Assembly: GCF_033118175.1 (NCBI RefSeq)
Contig: NC_083685.1
Span: 118,800,501 to 118,864,500 of the forward strand
Source: Dama dama
Lineage: Eukaryota; Chordata; Mammalia; Artiodactyla; Cervidae
Reading direction: 5' to 3'
Length of the DNA stretch: 64,000 nucleotides
The translations under genes were made by a program, and so were the position numbers. Numbering within the stretch: the first letter of the stretch is position 1; each line of letters begins with the position of its first letter. The notes beneath the pieces are model-generated. The model did no database searches. It saw only the letters and a list, made by a program, of their open reading frames with translations, and was not told the DNA's origin. Below, one piece after another: positions 48,190 through 59,110 of this stretch.

Positions 48190-48335
48190 TATTATACTCT
48201 GCCATTGTAGCAAGAAAGCGGCTATAGACAGTGTGCTAGCAAAGCAATGCAACTGTGTTCCGCTAAAACTTTATTGATAAAAAAAAAAAAAAATTGACCC
48301 TCAGAATGTAGTTTGCAGACCTCTGCTCTCAACTG
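48190..48335 (-). mobile_element. hAT-like DNA transposon fragment (same family as 19309)
   Basis: ATTGTAGCAAGAAAGCGGCT, ACTGTGTTCCGCTAAAACTT and GTAGTTTGCAGACC are the opposite orientation of the copies at 40530 and 55290. An A15 run interrupts it. Confidence 0.6.
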
Positions 48336-48520
48336 CACAGCAGCTGACAAGGGCTGGGGCTGTCTATATACAGAGTCTGGTGTGGCAGGCAATGAATGTG
48401 TGAATGAGAAGACAACTAATAGGGCTGTAAAGTTGAGTTGAGAGTCCATCCGACAAGGCTATTTGCTAGGGAGTTTGGACTTATTATTCAAATTAATGGG
48501 ACGACCTTCAAGGTGGTCTG

Positions 48521-48650
48521 GGTTTATTTATTTGGCTGCGCCGGGTCTTAGTTATAGCATATGGGATCTAGTTCCCCGAACAGGGATTGAACCCAGGCCC
48601 CCTGCATTGAGAGCTTGGGGTCTGAGCCGCTGGATCACCAGGGAAGTCCT
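48521..48650 (-). mobile_element. CHR-type SINE
   Basis: GGCTGCGCCGGGTCTTAGTT, CCGAACAGGGATTGAACCCA and GATCACCAGGGAAGTCC. It abuts the LTR piece that follows. Confidence 0.88.
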
Positions 48651-48810
48651 GGGGGTCTCTTTTATAAGCATGCTAATCCCATTCATGACACAAATCTACC
48701 CTCACGACCTAATCACCTCTCAAAAACCCCATTTCTAAATACCATCACATTGGGGATTAGGTTTCAACATATGAATTTGGGAGGGACATAGTCATTCAGT
48801 CTATAACACT
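48651..48810 (-). mobile_element. MaLR (MLT1/MST-type) LTR start
   Basis: Antisense: ACGACCTAATCACCTCTCAA, ACCATCACATTGGGGATTAG, TTCAACATATGAATTTGGGA, ending GTCTATAACA, so the LTR begins TGTTATAGAC on the minus strand. Confidence 0.7.
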
Positions 48811-49679
48811 AGGCATAAGATCAACTTATTCCTGAGATCAAGTTGCCTCGAGTGCCCCTAGGGTTGGGGCATTTTACCAATCACCTCTTCCGTCACTCCT
48901 GCTTTGTAACTGACATCCTGTCCCTGAGTCCCACTCTGACTTGGAGCACTTTCCCACATGTTTCTCTGATGCTGCCAGGTAAGCTGCCTGCATCTCCCAT
49001 CTGTCTGCCTTCCAAAGGCCTTTCTTCACCTTCTACATGGCTATCCCTGTTGACACCTGTCTACCTGGGCCACACTGGTGGTCCAGTATAGGGCCTGTTG
49101 TGTTTTCCAGGTGTAACTCCCTGTAATCACAAGCAGAGAACACTCTCATCTCCTTTTCTAGGTACCACCTACTCAACTTTGTCAGTCAACTCTTTCGCAT
49201 AATGCTATAGGATGAGATAGGGTATGTTTCTCATCAACATGGACACAATTTGGTCTTAGCATAGCTATTCTGCATTAATATGCGGGCTCCAAGAAAGGGA
49301 ATCCTCCCTCCTCTACCCTTAGTTCCTGAGTCTGCCAACTGCTACACTATAGTAGCTCCAGACCCTGTGTAAGAGAGTAATAATAGGTTGGTGAGATGTT
49401 GCTTTAATGAACACACACCCTTATTTACTACTAGCAAAAGCATCATCATCTCAACCAGCTAAAGATCTGTTTAAGCCTCACACTAATATTTACAAATTTA
49501 TAGAGATACTTTGGATACTCAGTTCTCCAGCTACTGGCCTTCTGCTTGTTTAGAACAATTCTTGCTAATAAAATATCAGAAGCCTAAGAGGCAAATCCCA
49601 CTTGCAAATTTTACTACTTCTTCCCTTTAGGTAATGACTTTTCAAAGAGACACTGAACAAATAGAATATTTAACAACTG
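48811..49679. other. Unique sequence
   Basis: No gene or repeat recognised. Confidence 0.4.
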
Positions 49680-50235
49680 AATTTTCCCAAATGTAAACTC
49701 TTCTACATTGCTCATGGGAACATAAATATTACAATTACTTTGGGGAAACATGTGCATAACTCTACACTCCTAAGCATATTCCCCAGAAAGACTCTCACAC
49801 GTGGGAAGTAAAACACATGCTCAAGTATGTTCCCAGCCACAGTGTTCAGAAAAGCAAAACTCTGGAAACAACCCACTGTGCATGGATTGAAGAATGAATT
49901 AAATACATTATGGCAGATTCATATGAAGGGCACTATACAGCCATAAGGGCTTTGCTTCCCAGGTGATGCAGTGGTAAAGAATCGACCTGCCAGAGCAGGT
50001 GACATGGGTTTGATTCCTGGGTCAGGAAGATCTCCGGGAGATGGACATGGCAAACCACTCCAGTATTCTTGCCTGGAGAATCCCATGCGCAGAATAGCCT
50101 GTCAGGCTATGATCCATGGGGTCGCAGAGTCAGACACAATTTAGCAACTCAGCAGCAGCAGCATACAGCCATAAAAATGAACGAATCAGGGCCATGGGTT
50201 TCCATCTCAGGATCAAAATGTTGAGTAAGAAAGAC
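49680..50235 (+). mobile_element. L1M 3' region, split by a Bov-tA
   Basis: CATTGCTCATGGGAACATAA, CACAGTGTTCAGAAAAGCAA, CACTATACAGCCATAAG and, after the SINE, CCATAAAAATGAACGAATCA follow forward L1 order. Confidence 0.7.
49947..50162 (+). mobile_element. Bov-tA SINE inside L1M
   Basis: Perfect 12-bp TSD ATACAGCCATAA (49935-49946, 50163-50174). An AGCAGCAGC run ends the tail. Confidence 0.94.
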
Positions 50236-50285
50236 TGAGTTCTGCCATAGAAGAGGGAAAAGAGTCTTTTCAAAAATGATGCTGA

Positions 50286-50406
50286 GTCTATGGCCATACC
50301 ACCCTGAATACACCCAACCTCACTGGATCTTGGAAGTGAAGCAGGATCAGGCCTGGGAAGTCCTTGGATGGGAGACCATCTGGGAATACTGGTGCTGTAG
50401 GTTTTT
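50286..50406 (+). pseudogene. RN5S pseudogene: 5S rRNA retropseudogene
   Basis: About 121 nt that follows vertebrate 5S rRNA end to end: GTCTATGGCCATACCACCCT at the start, GGATGGGAGACCATCTGGGA in the 3' half and GGTGCTGTAGGTTTTT at the end. Numerous C-to-T and other changes weaken the A box (AAGTGAAGCAGGATC). The C-box region is largely kept. A perfect 13-bp TSD AAAAATGATGCTG (50272-50284, 50408-50420) shows retroposition into L1, probably from a Pol III transcript. The TTTTT end resembles the Pol III terminator. It is not expected to be functional rRNA. Confidence 0.93.
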
Positions 50407-50486
50407 AAAAAATGATGCTGCGACAAAATGGGTATCCACATGCAAAAGAATGAATTTAGATTGTTACTCTATATCACATTCAAAAA

Positions 50487-50696
50487 TCTGGCTCAGATGG
50501 TCAAGAATCTGCCTGCGATGCAGGAGACCCAGGTTTGACCCATGAGTCGGGAAGACCCCCCGGAGAAGGGAATGACTACCCTCTCCAATATTCTTGCCTG
50601 GAGAATTCCACGGACCGAGGAGTCTGGTGGGCTATACCCATGGAATCGCAAAGAGTCGGACACGACTGAGCGACTGACACTTTCACTTCACTTCAT
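50487..50696 (+). mobile_element. Bov-tA SINE inside L1M
   Basis: Slightly 5'-truncated (starts TCTGGCTCAGATGGTCAAGA). TSD ATTCAAAAA (50478-50486, 50697-50705). It ends with a CACTTTCACTTCACTTC tail. Confidence 0.93.
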
Positions 50697-51188
50697 ATTC
50701 AAAAAACTACTCAAAATGAACCAAAGACCTGAATGTAAGAGCTTAAATGATAAAACTCTTAGGAGAAAACATAAGTATAAATCTTCGTGATGTTGGATTA
50801 GGGAATGATTTCTTAAATATTACACCAAAAGCACAAGAAATCAAAGAAAAAGTAGATACCTTGAACTTAATAAAAATTTAAAACTGTTGCACTTCAAAGG
50901 ACATTATCAAGAAAGTGAAAAAGCAACCCACAGAATGTGAGAATATTTTTGCAAATCATGTTACCTGATAAGGGTCTAACATCCAGAATACAGAAAGAAC
51001 TCTTAGAACCCAACAATCAAAGGACAACGTAACCTGAATAGAAATTTCTTCAAAGATATCCAAATAGCCAATAGGCCCATGGAAAGATGTCCAGTATTAC
51101 TTGTCATTAAGGAAATGCAAATCCAAACCACGCTGAGCTCCGACTGCACACCCACCAAGGATGACTAGAATAAAGAAGACAGAAAGTA

Positions 51189-51429
51189 GGACCTTCCCTA
51201 GTGGTCCAGTGGTTAAGAATTAGCCTTGCAATGCAGGGGACATGGGTTCCATCGCTGTTTGAGGAAATAAGATCCCACTTCCATGAAGCAATTAAGCCTC
51301 TATGGTGCAAATACTGAGCCGGAGCACCACAACTAAAGTTCACGAGCCCCAACAAAAGAGCCCACATACAGCAAGCAAGACCCTACACAGCCAAATAAAT
51401 AAATATTTTTAAAAATTATTTTTTAAAAA
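51189..51429 (+). mobile_element. CHR-type SINE, long form with internal deletion
   Basis: TSD AGAAAGTA (51181-51188, 51430-51437). The body skips the middle part seen in the 46028 copy and ends in an A/T-rich tail. Confidence 0.9.
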
Positions 51430-52298
51430 AGAAAGTAACAAGTGTTGGCCAGGATTCAGAGAATCTAGAACACTCATACACAACTGGTGGGAATGTAAAA
51501 CTGTGCATCAACTGTGGAAAACACTCTGGCAGTTCCTCAATAAGTTAAACAGACTTTCCATAAGACCCAGCAATTCCACCTCTAGGTGTATCTATCCAGC
51601 AGAACGGAAACTGTGGAAACAATCCAAAGGTCCATCAACTGATAACTGTAAAAACAAAATGTGATATATCCCTACAATGAAGTAATATTCAGCTATAAAA
51701 AAGAATGAAGTACTAACTCACACGACATGGAGGAATCTTGAAAATGCCATACTGAGGGAAAGAAGCTGACACAGAGACCCATGTATTGCATGATTCCATC
51801 TATAGGAAATGTCTGAAACATGCAAATCTGTAAAGACAAAAAGTGAATCAGTGGTTGCCAAGGGCTGGGGAGGTGATTATCAGTGGGTACAGGGTTGCTT
51901 TTTGAGTGGTAGAAATGTTCTGGAATAAGAGCAGTGATGGCCATACAATTCTGTGAATACACTAAAACTGCTGATCTGTACACTTACTTATAAGAATGAA
52001 GTCTATGTTATATGAATTATATTTCAAGACAAAAAGTTAATAGAGAAAAACCCCAGCAAGCTGTTAAAGACTACCTCCTCTGGGATGCCACGTATATAGA
52101 GAGCCTGGGATCAGTTGGGGGCACATAGAGGGCTAAATGAACTTGTTATCATTCTACTTATTAAACTGGGCAAATGAGTAGATGGGTGTATTGCTTCATA
52201 ACTATTCAATAAAAAAACAAAACATTTAAAAGAGCAATTAATATACCTTTCTTCTGTTTTTAAAACCACAATCAACACAAAAATTGGATCTGAATTTA

Positions 52299-53010
52299 TT
52301 TTAATTTTTTAACTGGTGGATAATTGCTTTACAATATTGTGTTGGCTTCTGCCATACAACAACATGAATCAGCCATAGGTATACACACGTTTCCTCTCTC
52401 TTGAACCTCCTTCTCCCCTCCCAGTTCATCCCATGCCTCTAGGTTGTCACAGAGCCCGGATTTGAGCTCCCTGCATCATACAACAAATTCCCACTGGTTA
52501 TCCATTTTACACAGGGTAAAGCATATGTTTAAATGCTACTCTCCCAATTCATCCCACCATCGGCAGATGAATGGATAAAGAAGCTGTGGTACATACATCC
52601 GATGGAATATTACTCAGCCATAAAAAGCAACACATTTGAATCAGTTTTAATGAGGTGGATGACTCTAGAGCCTATTATACAGAGTGAAGTAAGAAAGAGA
52701 AAAGCAAGTATCATATTAATACATATATATGGAATCTAGAAGGGTCGTACTGATGCGCCTATTCGCAGGGCAGCAATGAAGATGCTTCCCCGGTGGCTCA
52801 GATGGTAAAGAATCCGCCTGCAGTGTGGGAGACCTGGGTTCTATCACTGGGTTCGGAAGATCCCCTGGAGCAGGGCATGGCAACCCCCTCCAGAATTCTT
52901 GCCTGAGGAATCCCCATGGACAGAGGAGCCTGGTAGGCTACATCCATGGGGTCACAAAGAGTCGGACATGACTGACCAACTAAGCACACACGATGGAGAT
53001 ACAGACTTGT
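52299..53010 (-). mobile_element. L1 with 5' inversion (twin priming)
   Basis: A perfect 13-bp TSD GGATCTGAATTTA (52286-52298, 53011-53023) encloses two L1 pieces in opposite orientation. 52299 to about 52557 is the antisense 3' end (TTTACAATATTGTGTTGGCT, GGTTATCCATTTTACACAGG). From about 52558 the sense sequence GGCAGATGAATGGATAAAGA, CTCAGCCATAAAAAGCAACA and ATACAGACTTGT follows. The inverted part directly precedes the other in normal L1 order, so this is one insertion with an inverted 5' half. A Bov-tA sits in it. Confidence 0.9.
52784..52991 (+). mobile_element. Bov-tA SINE inside the inverted L1 arm
   Basis: Full-length forward copy. The host L1 phrase resumes as GATGGAGATACAGACTTG after it. 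An imperfect 9-bp duplication (AATGAAGAT / GATGGAGAT) flanks it. Confidence 0.92.
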
Positions 53011-53023
53011 GGATCTGAATTTA

Positions 53024-53924
53024 GATGACCATAAATTCGTAGTCAACCTTAACTAAGAAACCACAGTGTGCAAAACACCATTAAAAAGAAAGAAAAAGAG
53101 GAAGAGTTTTTTAGAAAGAGGCATGACAATCACCATCCTCCAAAGAGCTTATAATCTAAAGCATGAGTGGCCACCAGCTCCAGAGAGCCAAAAAACCAGC
53201 TTCCTCATGGAACAACTTCAGCAAGGGTTCTGTCATTCCCAGCACCAGCTATAATTAAAGAATCAATTTCACACAATTAAAATATCAATACTTTTAGAGT
53301 TTCACATTTTTACCCTGAGAAGTTGTTTCATCTCCCTTTTATAAATCTGCTTTAAGGACTCAGGCTAAGGAATTAAGAGCACATGAAATTGTAAAGAACT
53401 TGTTTCCAAGACTTGTTTTTCACTTGAAGTAATGTATTTTTAATCCCCAACGTAAATGATATCTATAGATTATCATATATTTTTATCTAGGTTCTATTAG
53501 TTTCTGAATATTCATATAATGACATCTTGAAATGCCTTTTTTACAAGGTAGAGTTGAGATAAACACAGAAGCTTTCTAAAAACAATTAAGGCTTCCCTCA
53601 AGATTTATATCACTGTAAGGTTATCGAAAATTGAATCTAGTTTCCAGTTTTACCTAAGATCGGCAAATGCAAGTAGTTACAACTTGAACACACTCTTTCC
53701 ACTAAGGAGGTCAATATTTTTGTTTTATATCACACTATCTACAGATATATACTCCAGAAATATATCATTCCAGTAACAAATTCAGGAACATATATCCCTT
53801 TTAGGATCAACTATCTAAATTAACACAAATAACTTGATAATGAATGAGGGGCAACTTCTCTTTGGCTGTGGAAAGCAATGGTGTTGTTGGAGAAAGCAAA
53901 TGGAAATTTGTAACCAAAGTGCTG
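53024..53924. other. Unique sequence
   Basis: No gene or repeat recognised. Confidence 0.4.
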
Positions 53925-54240
53925 TGCATCAGAAGCCAGCTCTGCCACCGATTCTCTGGGTGACTTTGGCAAATCCAGTGAGCCTCAGTTTCAACATCCA
54001 TAAAATGGAGATAAAAGGATCCACTTTGAAGGATCTTGGAGAAGGAAATGGCAACCCACTCCAGTATTCTTACCTGGAGAATTCCATGGACAGAGGAGCC
54101 TGGCGGGCTACAGTCCATGGGGTAAAAAGAGCCGGACATGACCGAGCGATGAATGTTTTGAAGGATGACTGCAAAGATGAAATGAGGTAATAAACACAGT
54201 GGTCCTGGCATACTAGAAAGTTCCATAAATGTTGGTCCTC
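53925..54240 (+). mobile_element. MIR, split by a Bov-A
   Basis: AGCTCTGCCACCGATTCTCT, GAGCCTCAGTTTCAACATCC, ATAAAATGGAGATAAAAGGA, then after the SINE GATGAAATGAGGTAATAAAC and TTCCATAAATGTTGGTCCTC. It is a nearly complete forward MIR. Confidence 0.85.
54035..54156 (+). mobile_element. Bov-A SINE inside MIR
   Basis: No tRNA-like head. TSD TTTGAAGGAT (54025-54034, 54157-54166), perfect. Confidence 0.93.
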
Positions 54241-55001
54241 TCTGTTTTCCCTTCTGTGAAAAAGCAAAGCCTTGCTAAGTAAATGTCCCCATAGACAAAT
54301 ATACGATTTTAATTAAACATTTGTACACTAAGAAAAAAAAAAAATTGGCTTCACCATTTACTAAATTTTCTGCTCTGCATGGTAAATTATAATCTTGGTT
54401 AAACTGTTTCACAAAATATCTCATGAGAACCTTATTTTAAAAAATTAAAACTAATGAGGAAGTAGCGAATAATCCATTCTTAATCTTATTAATATAATTG
54501 AGGGCTTCATCTCTATACCCGAGTGCTTAACGGTTTCTGCAACCAAGGTAAGCAGCGATGACCTATATTTTAGGATTTGGATGTGACTGAAAAGTCGCTG
54601 TGCTGTTGGATCAAGACAGAAAGCCATGCTTATCACATCTGGCACCAAGTTAAGAGGACTAGCTAACACAGTAAATAACAGAAGCATGAACCAAAAACAT
54701 TTTGTCAAACTTGAAATCAGCAGATGCTGTTCATCACATTTACATTTCAAAGTCCTACGATAATGGTTGTTGTCGCTATCAGGCTGCTTGTTTTTGTAGA
54801 TTTCAAACAAAAATCTGGATGCAGAGACAGCTTTGCCAGGAGGTCACGTGGGTGAACTGATCACCTTGTCAGTCAAAACTGATGCAGCTTCCAAAACTGA
54901 CGATGTTAATACTAAAGCATCAACAGAGTATAAGGTGCTGAAGTAACTAGTTTCCATATTTTCAACACTGCTCCTTCAATATCTTGAGCCCAAGCCAGCC
55001 C
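54241..55001. other. Unique sequence with one longer minus-strand open frame
   Basis: A 119-codon frame on the minus strand (54451-54810) has a Leu/Phe-rich stretch that could be read as a membrane segment. I do not recognise it, and nothing else supports a gene. No repeat recognised. Confidence 0.3.
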
Positions 55002-55013
55002 ACACCTGTTTTT

Positions 55014-55199
55014 TTTTTTTTTAATATTTATTATTTATTTATTTATTTAGCTGCACTGGGTCTTGGCTGCAGCACATGGGATCTATTTTTTTTCACCTGT
55101 GGCATGTGCGATCTACTTGCCCAACCAGGGACTGAACCTGGGGCCCCCTGCATTGGGAGCACGGGGTCTTAACCACTGGACCACTAGGAAAGACCCCCA
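55014..55199 (-). mobile_element. CHR-type SINE, TTTATTT-tailed form
   Basis: TSD ACACCTGTTTTT (55002-55013, 55200-55211), perfect 12 bp. The body repeats a GGGATCTA/GCGATCTA unit with CACCTGTGGCATG between, an internal duplication. Confidence 0.92.
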
Positions 55200-55289
55200 A
55201 CACCTGTTTTTGTATGACCCATGAGCTATGCATGGGGTGAAAAAAAGCGAAAGAATAAGATTTCATGACATGTGAAAAGTACATGAAAT

Positions 55290-55475
55290 TCAGATTTCAG
55301 GGTCCATAAATAAAATTTTACCAGAATACAGCCATACCTATTCATTTACATACTGTCTCCGCCTGCTTTCGTGTCTCAGGGTCAGAGTTTAGTTGTTGCA
55401 ACCTTACAGCCTGTAACTCTAAAATATTTCTATCTGGCCTCTTACAGAAAAAGTTCACTGACCCTTGCTCTAGAG
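55290..55475 (+). mobile_element. hAT-like DNA transposon (same family as 19309)
   Basis: CCATAAATAAAATTTTACCA, AGCCATACCTATTCATTTAC and TACAGAAAAAGTTCACTGAC with the CCCTTG end. It is the fullest 3' terminus of the four copies. Confidence 0.6.
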
Positions 55476-56440
55476 TACCGTGTTCAGTATTTTTGAAAGG
55501 TCAGTAACAGAGGAAGTCCACAGGACTGGGAAGGAAGTCTGTGTATACAAATATGTGTGTATATACGTATGTGTGTGTGTATGTATTGACATATATATAT
55601 ATCAATGGCATATTAAAAAGAGGCTTATTTAAATGAGCACATCAGCTATAAAAAGAATCAGATTTAAAAAAAGAAGGATTATTTTTAGGAGGAGGGTTCC
55701 AATTACACAAAATAAGGAAGGGACAGCCACGGCTAAATAAAATGAGCTGAAATCTTGCCTTGTGTTACTACAGGAAATCAGCTTGGTGCTGCTTGATAAA
55801 GGGGAAAGGTTATATATAAAACAGGAAGAGGAAGAATGTGTTACGACAAAAAAAAAAAAAAAAAAGAATGTTCTAAAATACAAAATACAGTAAAGGGCAC
55901 AGTTGCATGATTTACTTGCATTGGACTTCATAAAATAGTTTTACAAACAATATCACAAAGCACAGTCACCTGTTACGCTGTTATTTTGGCCCATCTATTT
56001 CCAATGACAATCTTGACACCCAAGCAAGAGACACACCACCATAGCAACATAAACATCATGATGTTGGAGGATAAAAATTTAGGAAGCAATTTATAGCCTC
56101 TGCAGGGCTGGAAATAAACTAATCCTTAAGCATTTGTTACTATGACATAACGTTTCCACAGGACAAACTCGGATCGCCCTGGAAACCTCAGGATTCTTTC
56201 CCACGGGCCATTTGGAAAGTACAGACTCCAAAAGTGAATATTATAGTAGATGGGTTTCTAAAATAAAGGTATTTAAAGGTAATGAGATCATGTCATTTCA
56301 TGCACAGCTCAGGGAATGCAGGATCACCAGGTGTTCAGATAGCACCCACACTTCTTAATTATTATTATTTTATTATTATTAATTATTATTGTCTCTTACA
56401 TTTGCCAGATGGGCTTATATGTCAAGTGATCAGACCCTCA
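55476..56440. other. Unassigned with simple repeats
   Basis: (TG/TA)n stretch at about 55548-55603, A18 near 55848-55865 and (TTA)n at about 56355-56390. No gene recognised. Confidence 0.4.
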
Positions 56441-56449
56441 TGGAAGCAA

Positions 56450-56850
56450 AAAGATGGGTATGGGAATACTACTCAGCCATAAACAAGAACAAAATCTTGC
56501 CATTTGCAGCAATATGGATGGACTTGGGGGGCATTATGCTAAGTGAAATAAGTCAGAGAAAGACAAATACTGTATGATATTGCTCATGTGTGGAATCTAT
56601 AAAATACAACAAACTGGTGAACAAAAAAAGAAGCAGATTCACAGATACAGAGAACAAACTAGTGGTTACCAGTGGGGAGGGGCAACATAGCAGTGGGGAA
56701 GTGGGAGGTGCAAACTAGGGGGTATAAGATAGGCCTAAGGATGTATTGTACAACAGGGGGTATATAGCCAATACTTTGTAATAACTGTAAAGAACTATAA
56801 CCTTTAAAATTATATGAGAATGAAAAAATTTTAAAAGAGGCATATTGAAA
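56450..56850 (+). mobile_element. L1 3' end (L1M type)
   Basis: AATACTACTCAGCCATAAAC, GCTAAGTGAAATAAGTCAGA, GTGGTTACCAGTGGGGAGGG and the terminal GCCAATACTTTGTAATAACT are forward L1. Confidence 0.85.
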
Positions 56851-57618
56851 ATTGAGGAAACTGAGGCACAAAAAATATCCAGTCTTCTTAAATCAATTCA
56901 TGACAATCAAACAGCAAAGCCTCAACCAATCCTTCTAACTCCACACCATACCACAACACCCAAAGCCAGAAACCCCAACTTAGGGCAACAGAAGGATTCT
57001 GGCTCCAGGAGATAAATGCAAAACGAAGGGTAGCAGAAAATGAAAGAAAAATCACGTTTGAAAGTGATGCCTCATTTTAGCAATGTTACTCACTGTGAGA
57101 GGTGGCGCAATTACCAGGACTTAAAACATGGACTCTGTAAGGTGTGGCTGAGCTGCCATTCAGAAAGACCCAACCACAGGGAGAGAAAGCTGATCTTCCA
57201 GTTTGAAGATGAGACACACCCAAAAGGTACGTCATGGGGCACTGGGTGGCGGCAAAGTGCATCTCCATCAGGGTGAACAGGTTCTACCCCAGCCTGGAGA
57301 TCTGAGAGACACCCAGGGTGGATGCTGAACCCAGTGATCAAAACACTGGCCTGGCTTCTACCCTGGAACCACAATCCATTAGCCCTGGCCACCACTCCTA
57401 ACTCTTTTTTTCCTTTGCTCTTAAGCATTCTCAAAGATAGATGCCTGCAAGGAGCATGGGCCATACCTTCTCCAGATCCACAGCAGAGACTGTCCAGAGG
57501 CCAGGACGACACTGGATGTGGTTGTTCTGCAGATGAAAAATAGATGACTCTAGGATGCACTTCTGTGAAGCTACAGATCTGGCTGCTTTTGATATAAGAA
57601 CCATTCCTAAACCCCTTT
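56851..57618. other. Unique sequence
   Basis: No gene recognised. The long minus-strand frame running from here into the next SINE is a chance fusion. Confidence 0.4.
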
Positions 57619-57619
57619 G

Positions 57620-57845
57620 GGGGCTTCCCAGGTGGTGCTAGAGGCAAAGAACCTGCCTGCCAATGCAGGAGACATAAGAGGTGCAGGTTTGATCCCTGGG
57701 TCGGGAAGATCCCCTGGAGGAGGGCATGGCAACCCACTCCAGTATTCTTACCTGGAGAATCCCACGGACAGCGGAGCCTGGCAGGCTATAGTCCATAGGA
57801 TTAAAAAGAGGTGGACACAACTGAAGCAACTTAGCATGCATGTAC
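57620..57845 (+). mobile_element. Bov-tA SINE
   Basis: Full-length forward copy, GGGGCTTCCCAGGTGGTGCT to ACACAACTGAAGCAACTTAG. CCCTTT is repeated in the flanks. Confidence 0.92.
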
Positions 57846-57850
57846 CTGAA

Positions 57851-58980
57851 TCCCTTTAAAATATAAGATGGTTTCTGACAGACATAACCAACATTAAAAA
57901 AAAAAAAAAGCTGATTAAAAGAGCTCAGGCAGAAGGCTGAACACTATGTAAATAATGGCTGATTTTAAATATACTTGACCCTTTTGGAAGTGTGTTTCTT
58001 GAAAAGGCTTAAGGGGGATTATTCCATTTGGATAACTAATAGCCTAATTACTATTTTTTAAGGAAACAACAACCAAACTCCTTTTCAGCCAAACTTGGCA
58101 AGAAATCGCTAAGAAACACCCATCTCTGCAGCACCATAAGTCATACTGCTGAAAAACATAATTACACTCAGCTGCATCCAAGTTTCCATCAGACACAGTC
58201 CAAAAGAGGTGAACTATTGAATCCTGAATCTAAAGGTTTTTCATTTTGGGCACGATGCCTTTTTAAGAGCAGGGAAAATATAACATCAAAAAAAAGTATT
58301 CATCATAACCTTCAATAGTCCAAGATTTGGGTCTCCAGTGTACACAGTACAGTCTGTACCCCAATGATTAAACACAATTCTAGTTATCAAACTCTTTGCA
58401 CTTGGGGGGATTAAATAACTCTATTTCATATCTTTAAACCTGTCTTGTTGAGCAAAAGTACAGTCTATTTTCACAGCACTTCTCAGGTATTGAGAATACC
58501 ACTTTTATCCCCCATGTCACTTTTATGGAGGCTGGAAAGTCTGGAATGATGATAAATGTTAGGTGACATGAATGGCTTTGCCTTTTCATCAGCTCCAGCA
58601 TCATCATCATCATCATTTTAGACCAGGGTAAGCTCAGCAAAATGTTCCTGATGTAGGCACAAGTCACAAGGCTACACACCATAGGGAACGTAACACGTTT
58701 CAGAAGACATGCCCAGGGGCTCAAGTACAAGCTTTAGACTTTAGTGATAACCCCTGTTCCCAGAACTACCTGTCCACATGAGCAGGTGATTACAAGTCTT
58801 GTTTTCTCAAGCATCTATCGTGTTTTTTCTTATTTGGTTAAACTGCTAATTATTACTTTAACAAGAGTTATTTTCTGGGTTTTCAGTGCATTACAGATTA
58901 AACAGACATCTGTAAGGTGTCCCAGGCATACTGCAAAATTCTCAGACTGAAGACCAAAATTTTTATACCCACCGTTACTT
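57851..58980. other. Unique sequence
   Basis: No gene recognised. A short (CAT)n at about 58601-58616. Confidence 0.4.
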
Positions 58981-59110
58981 TATTTTTTTAAAAAGAGTTT
59001 TGGTCACACCTCATGGCATGGAGGATCGTAGTTCCCTGACCAGGGATCGAACCCTCACCCTCTGCAGTGGAAATACGGAGTCCTAACCACGGGACCACCA
59101 GGGAAGTCCC
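58981..59110 (-). mobile_element. CHR-type SINE
   Basis: Antisense: TTTTGGTCACACCTCATGGC, CCTGACCAGGGATCGAACCC, GACCACCAGGGAAGTCCC. Confidence 0.9.

Larger units (their letters stand above)
50236..52040 (+). mobile_element. L1M ORF2 end and 3' UTR, with three nested insertions
   Basis: Forward L1 from GTCTTTTCAAAAATGATGCT through GGTATCCACATGCAAAAGAA, CATTATCAAGAAAGTGAAAA, GGGTCTAACATCCAGAATAC and GGTTGCCAAGGGCTGGGGAG to the 3' end. It is interrupted by a 5S rRNA copy, a Bov-tA and a long CHR, each with its own TSD. No frame is intact. Confidence 0.85.

Noticed and set aside
57111..57737. 208-codon minus-strand open frame
   Set aside because: Joins antisense Bov-tA translation to unrelated unique sequence. 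The GIFPTQGSNLHLL-like part is the usual translation of Bov-tA.
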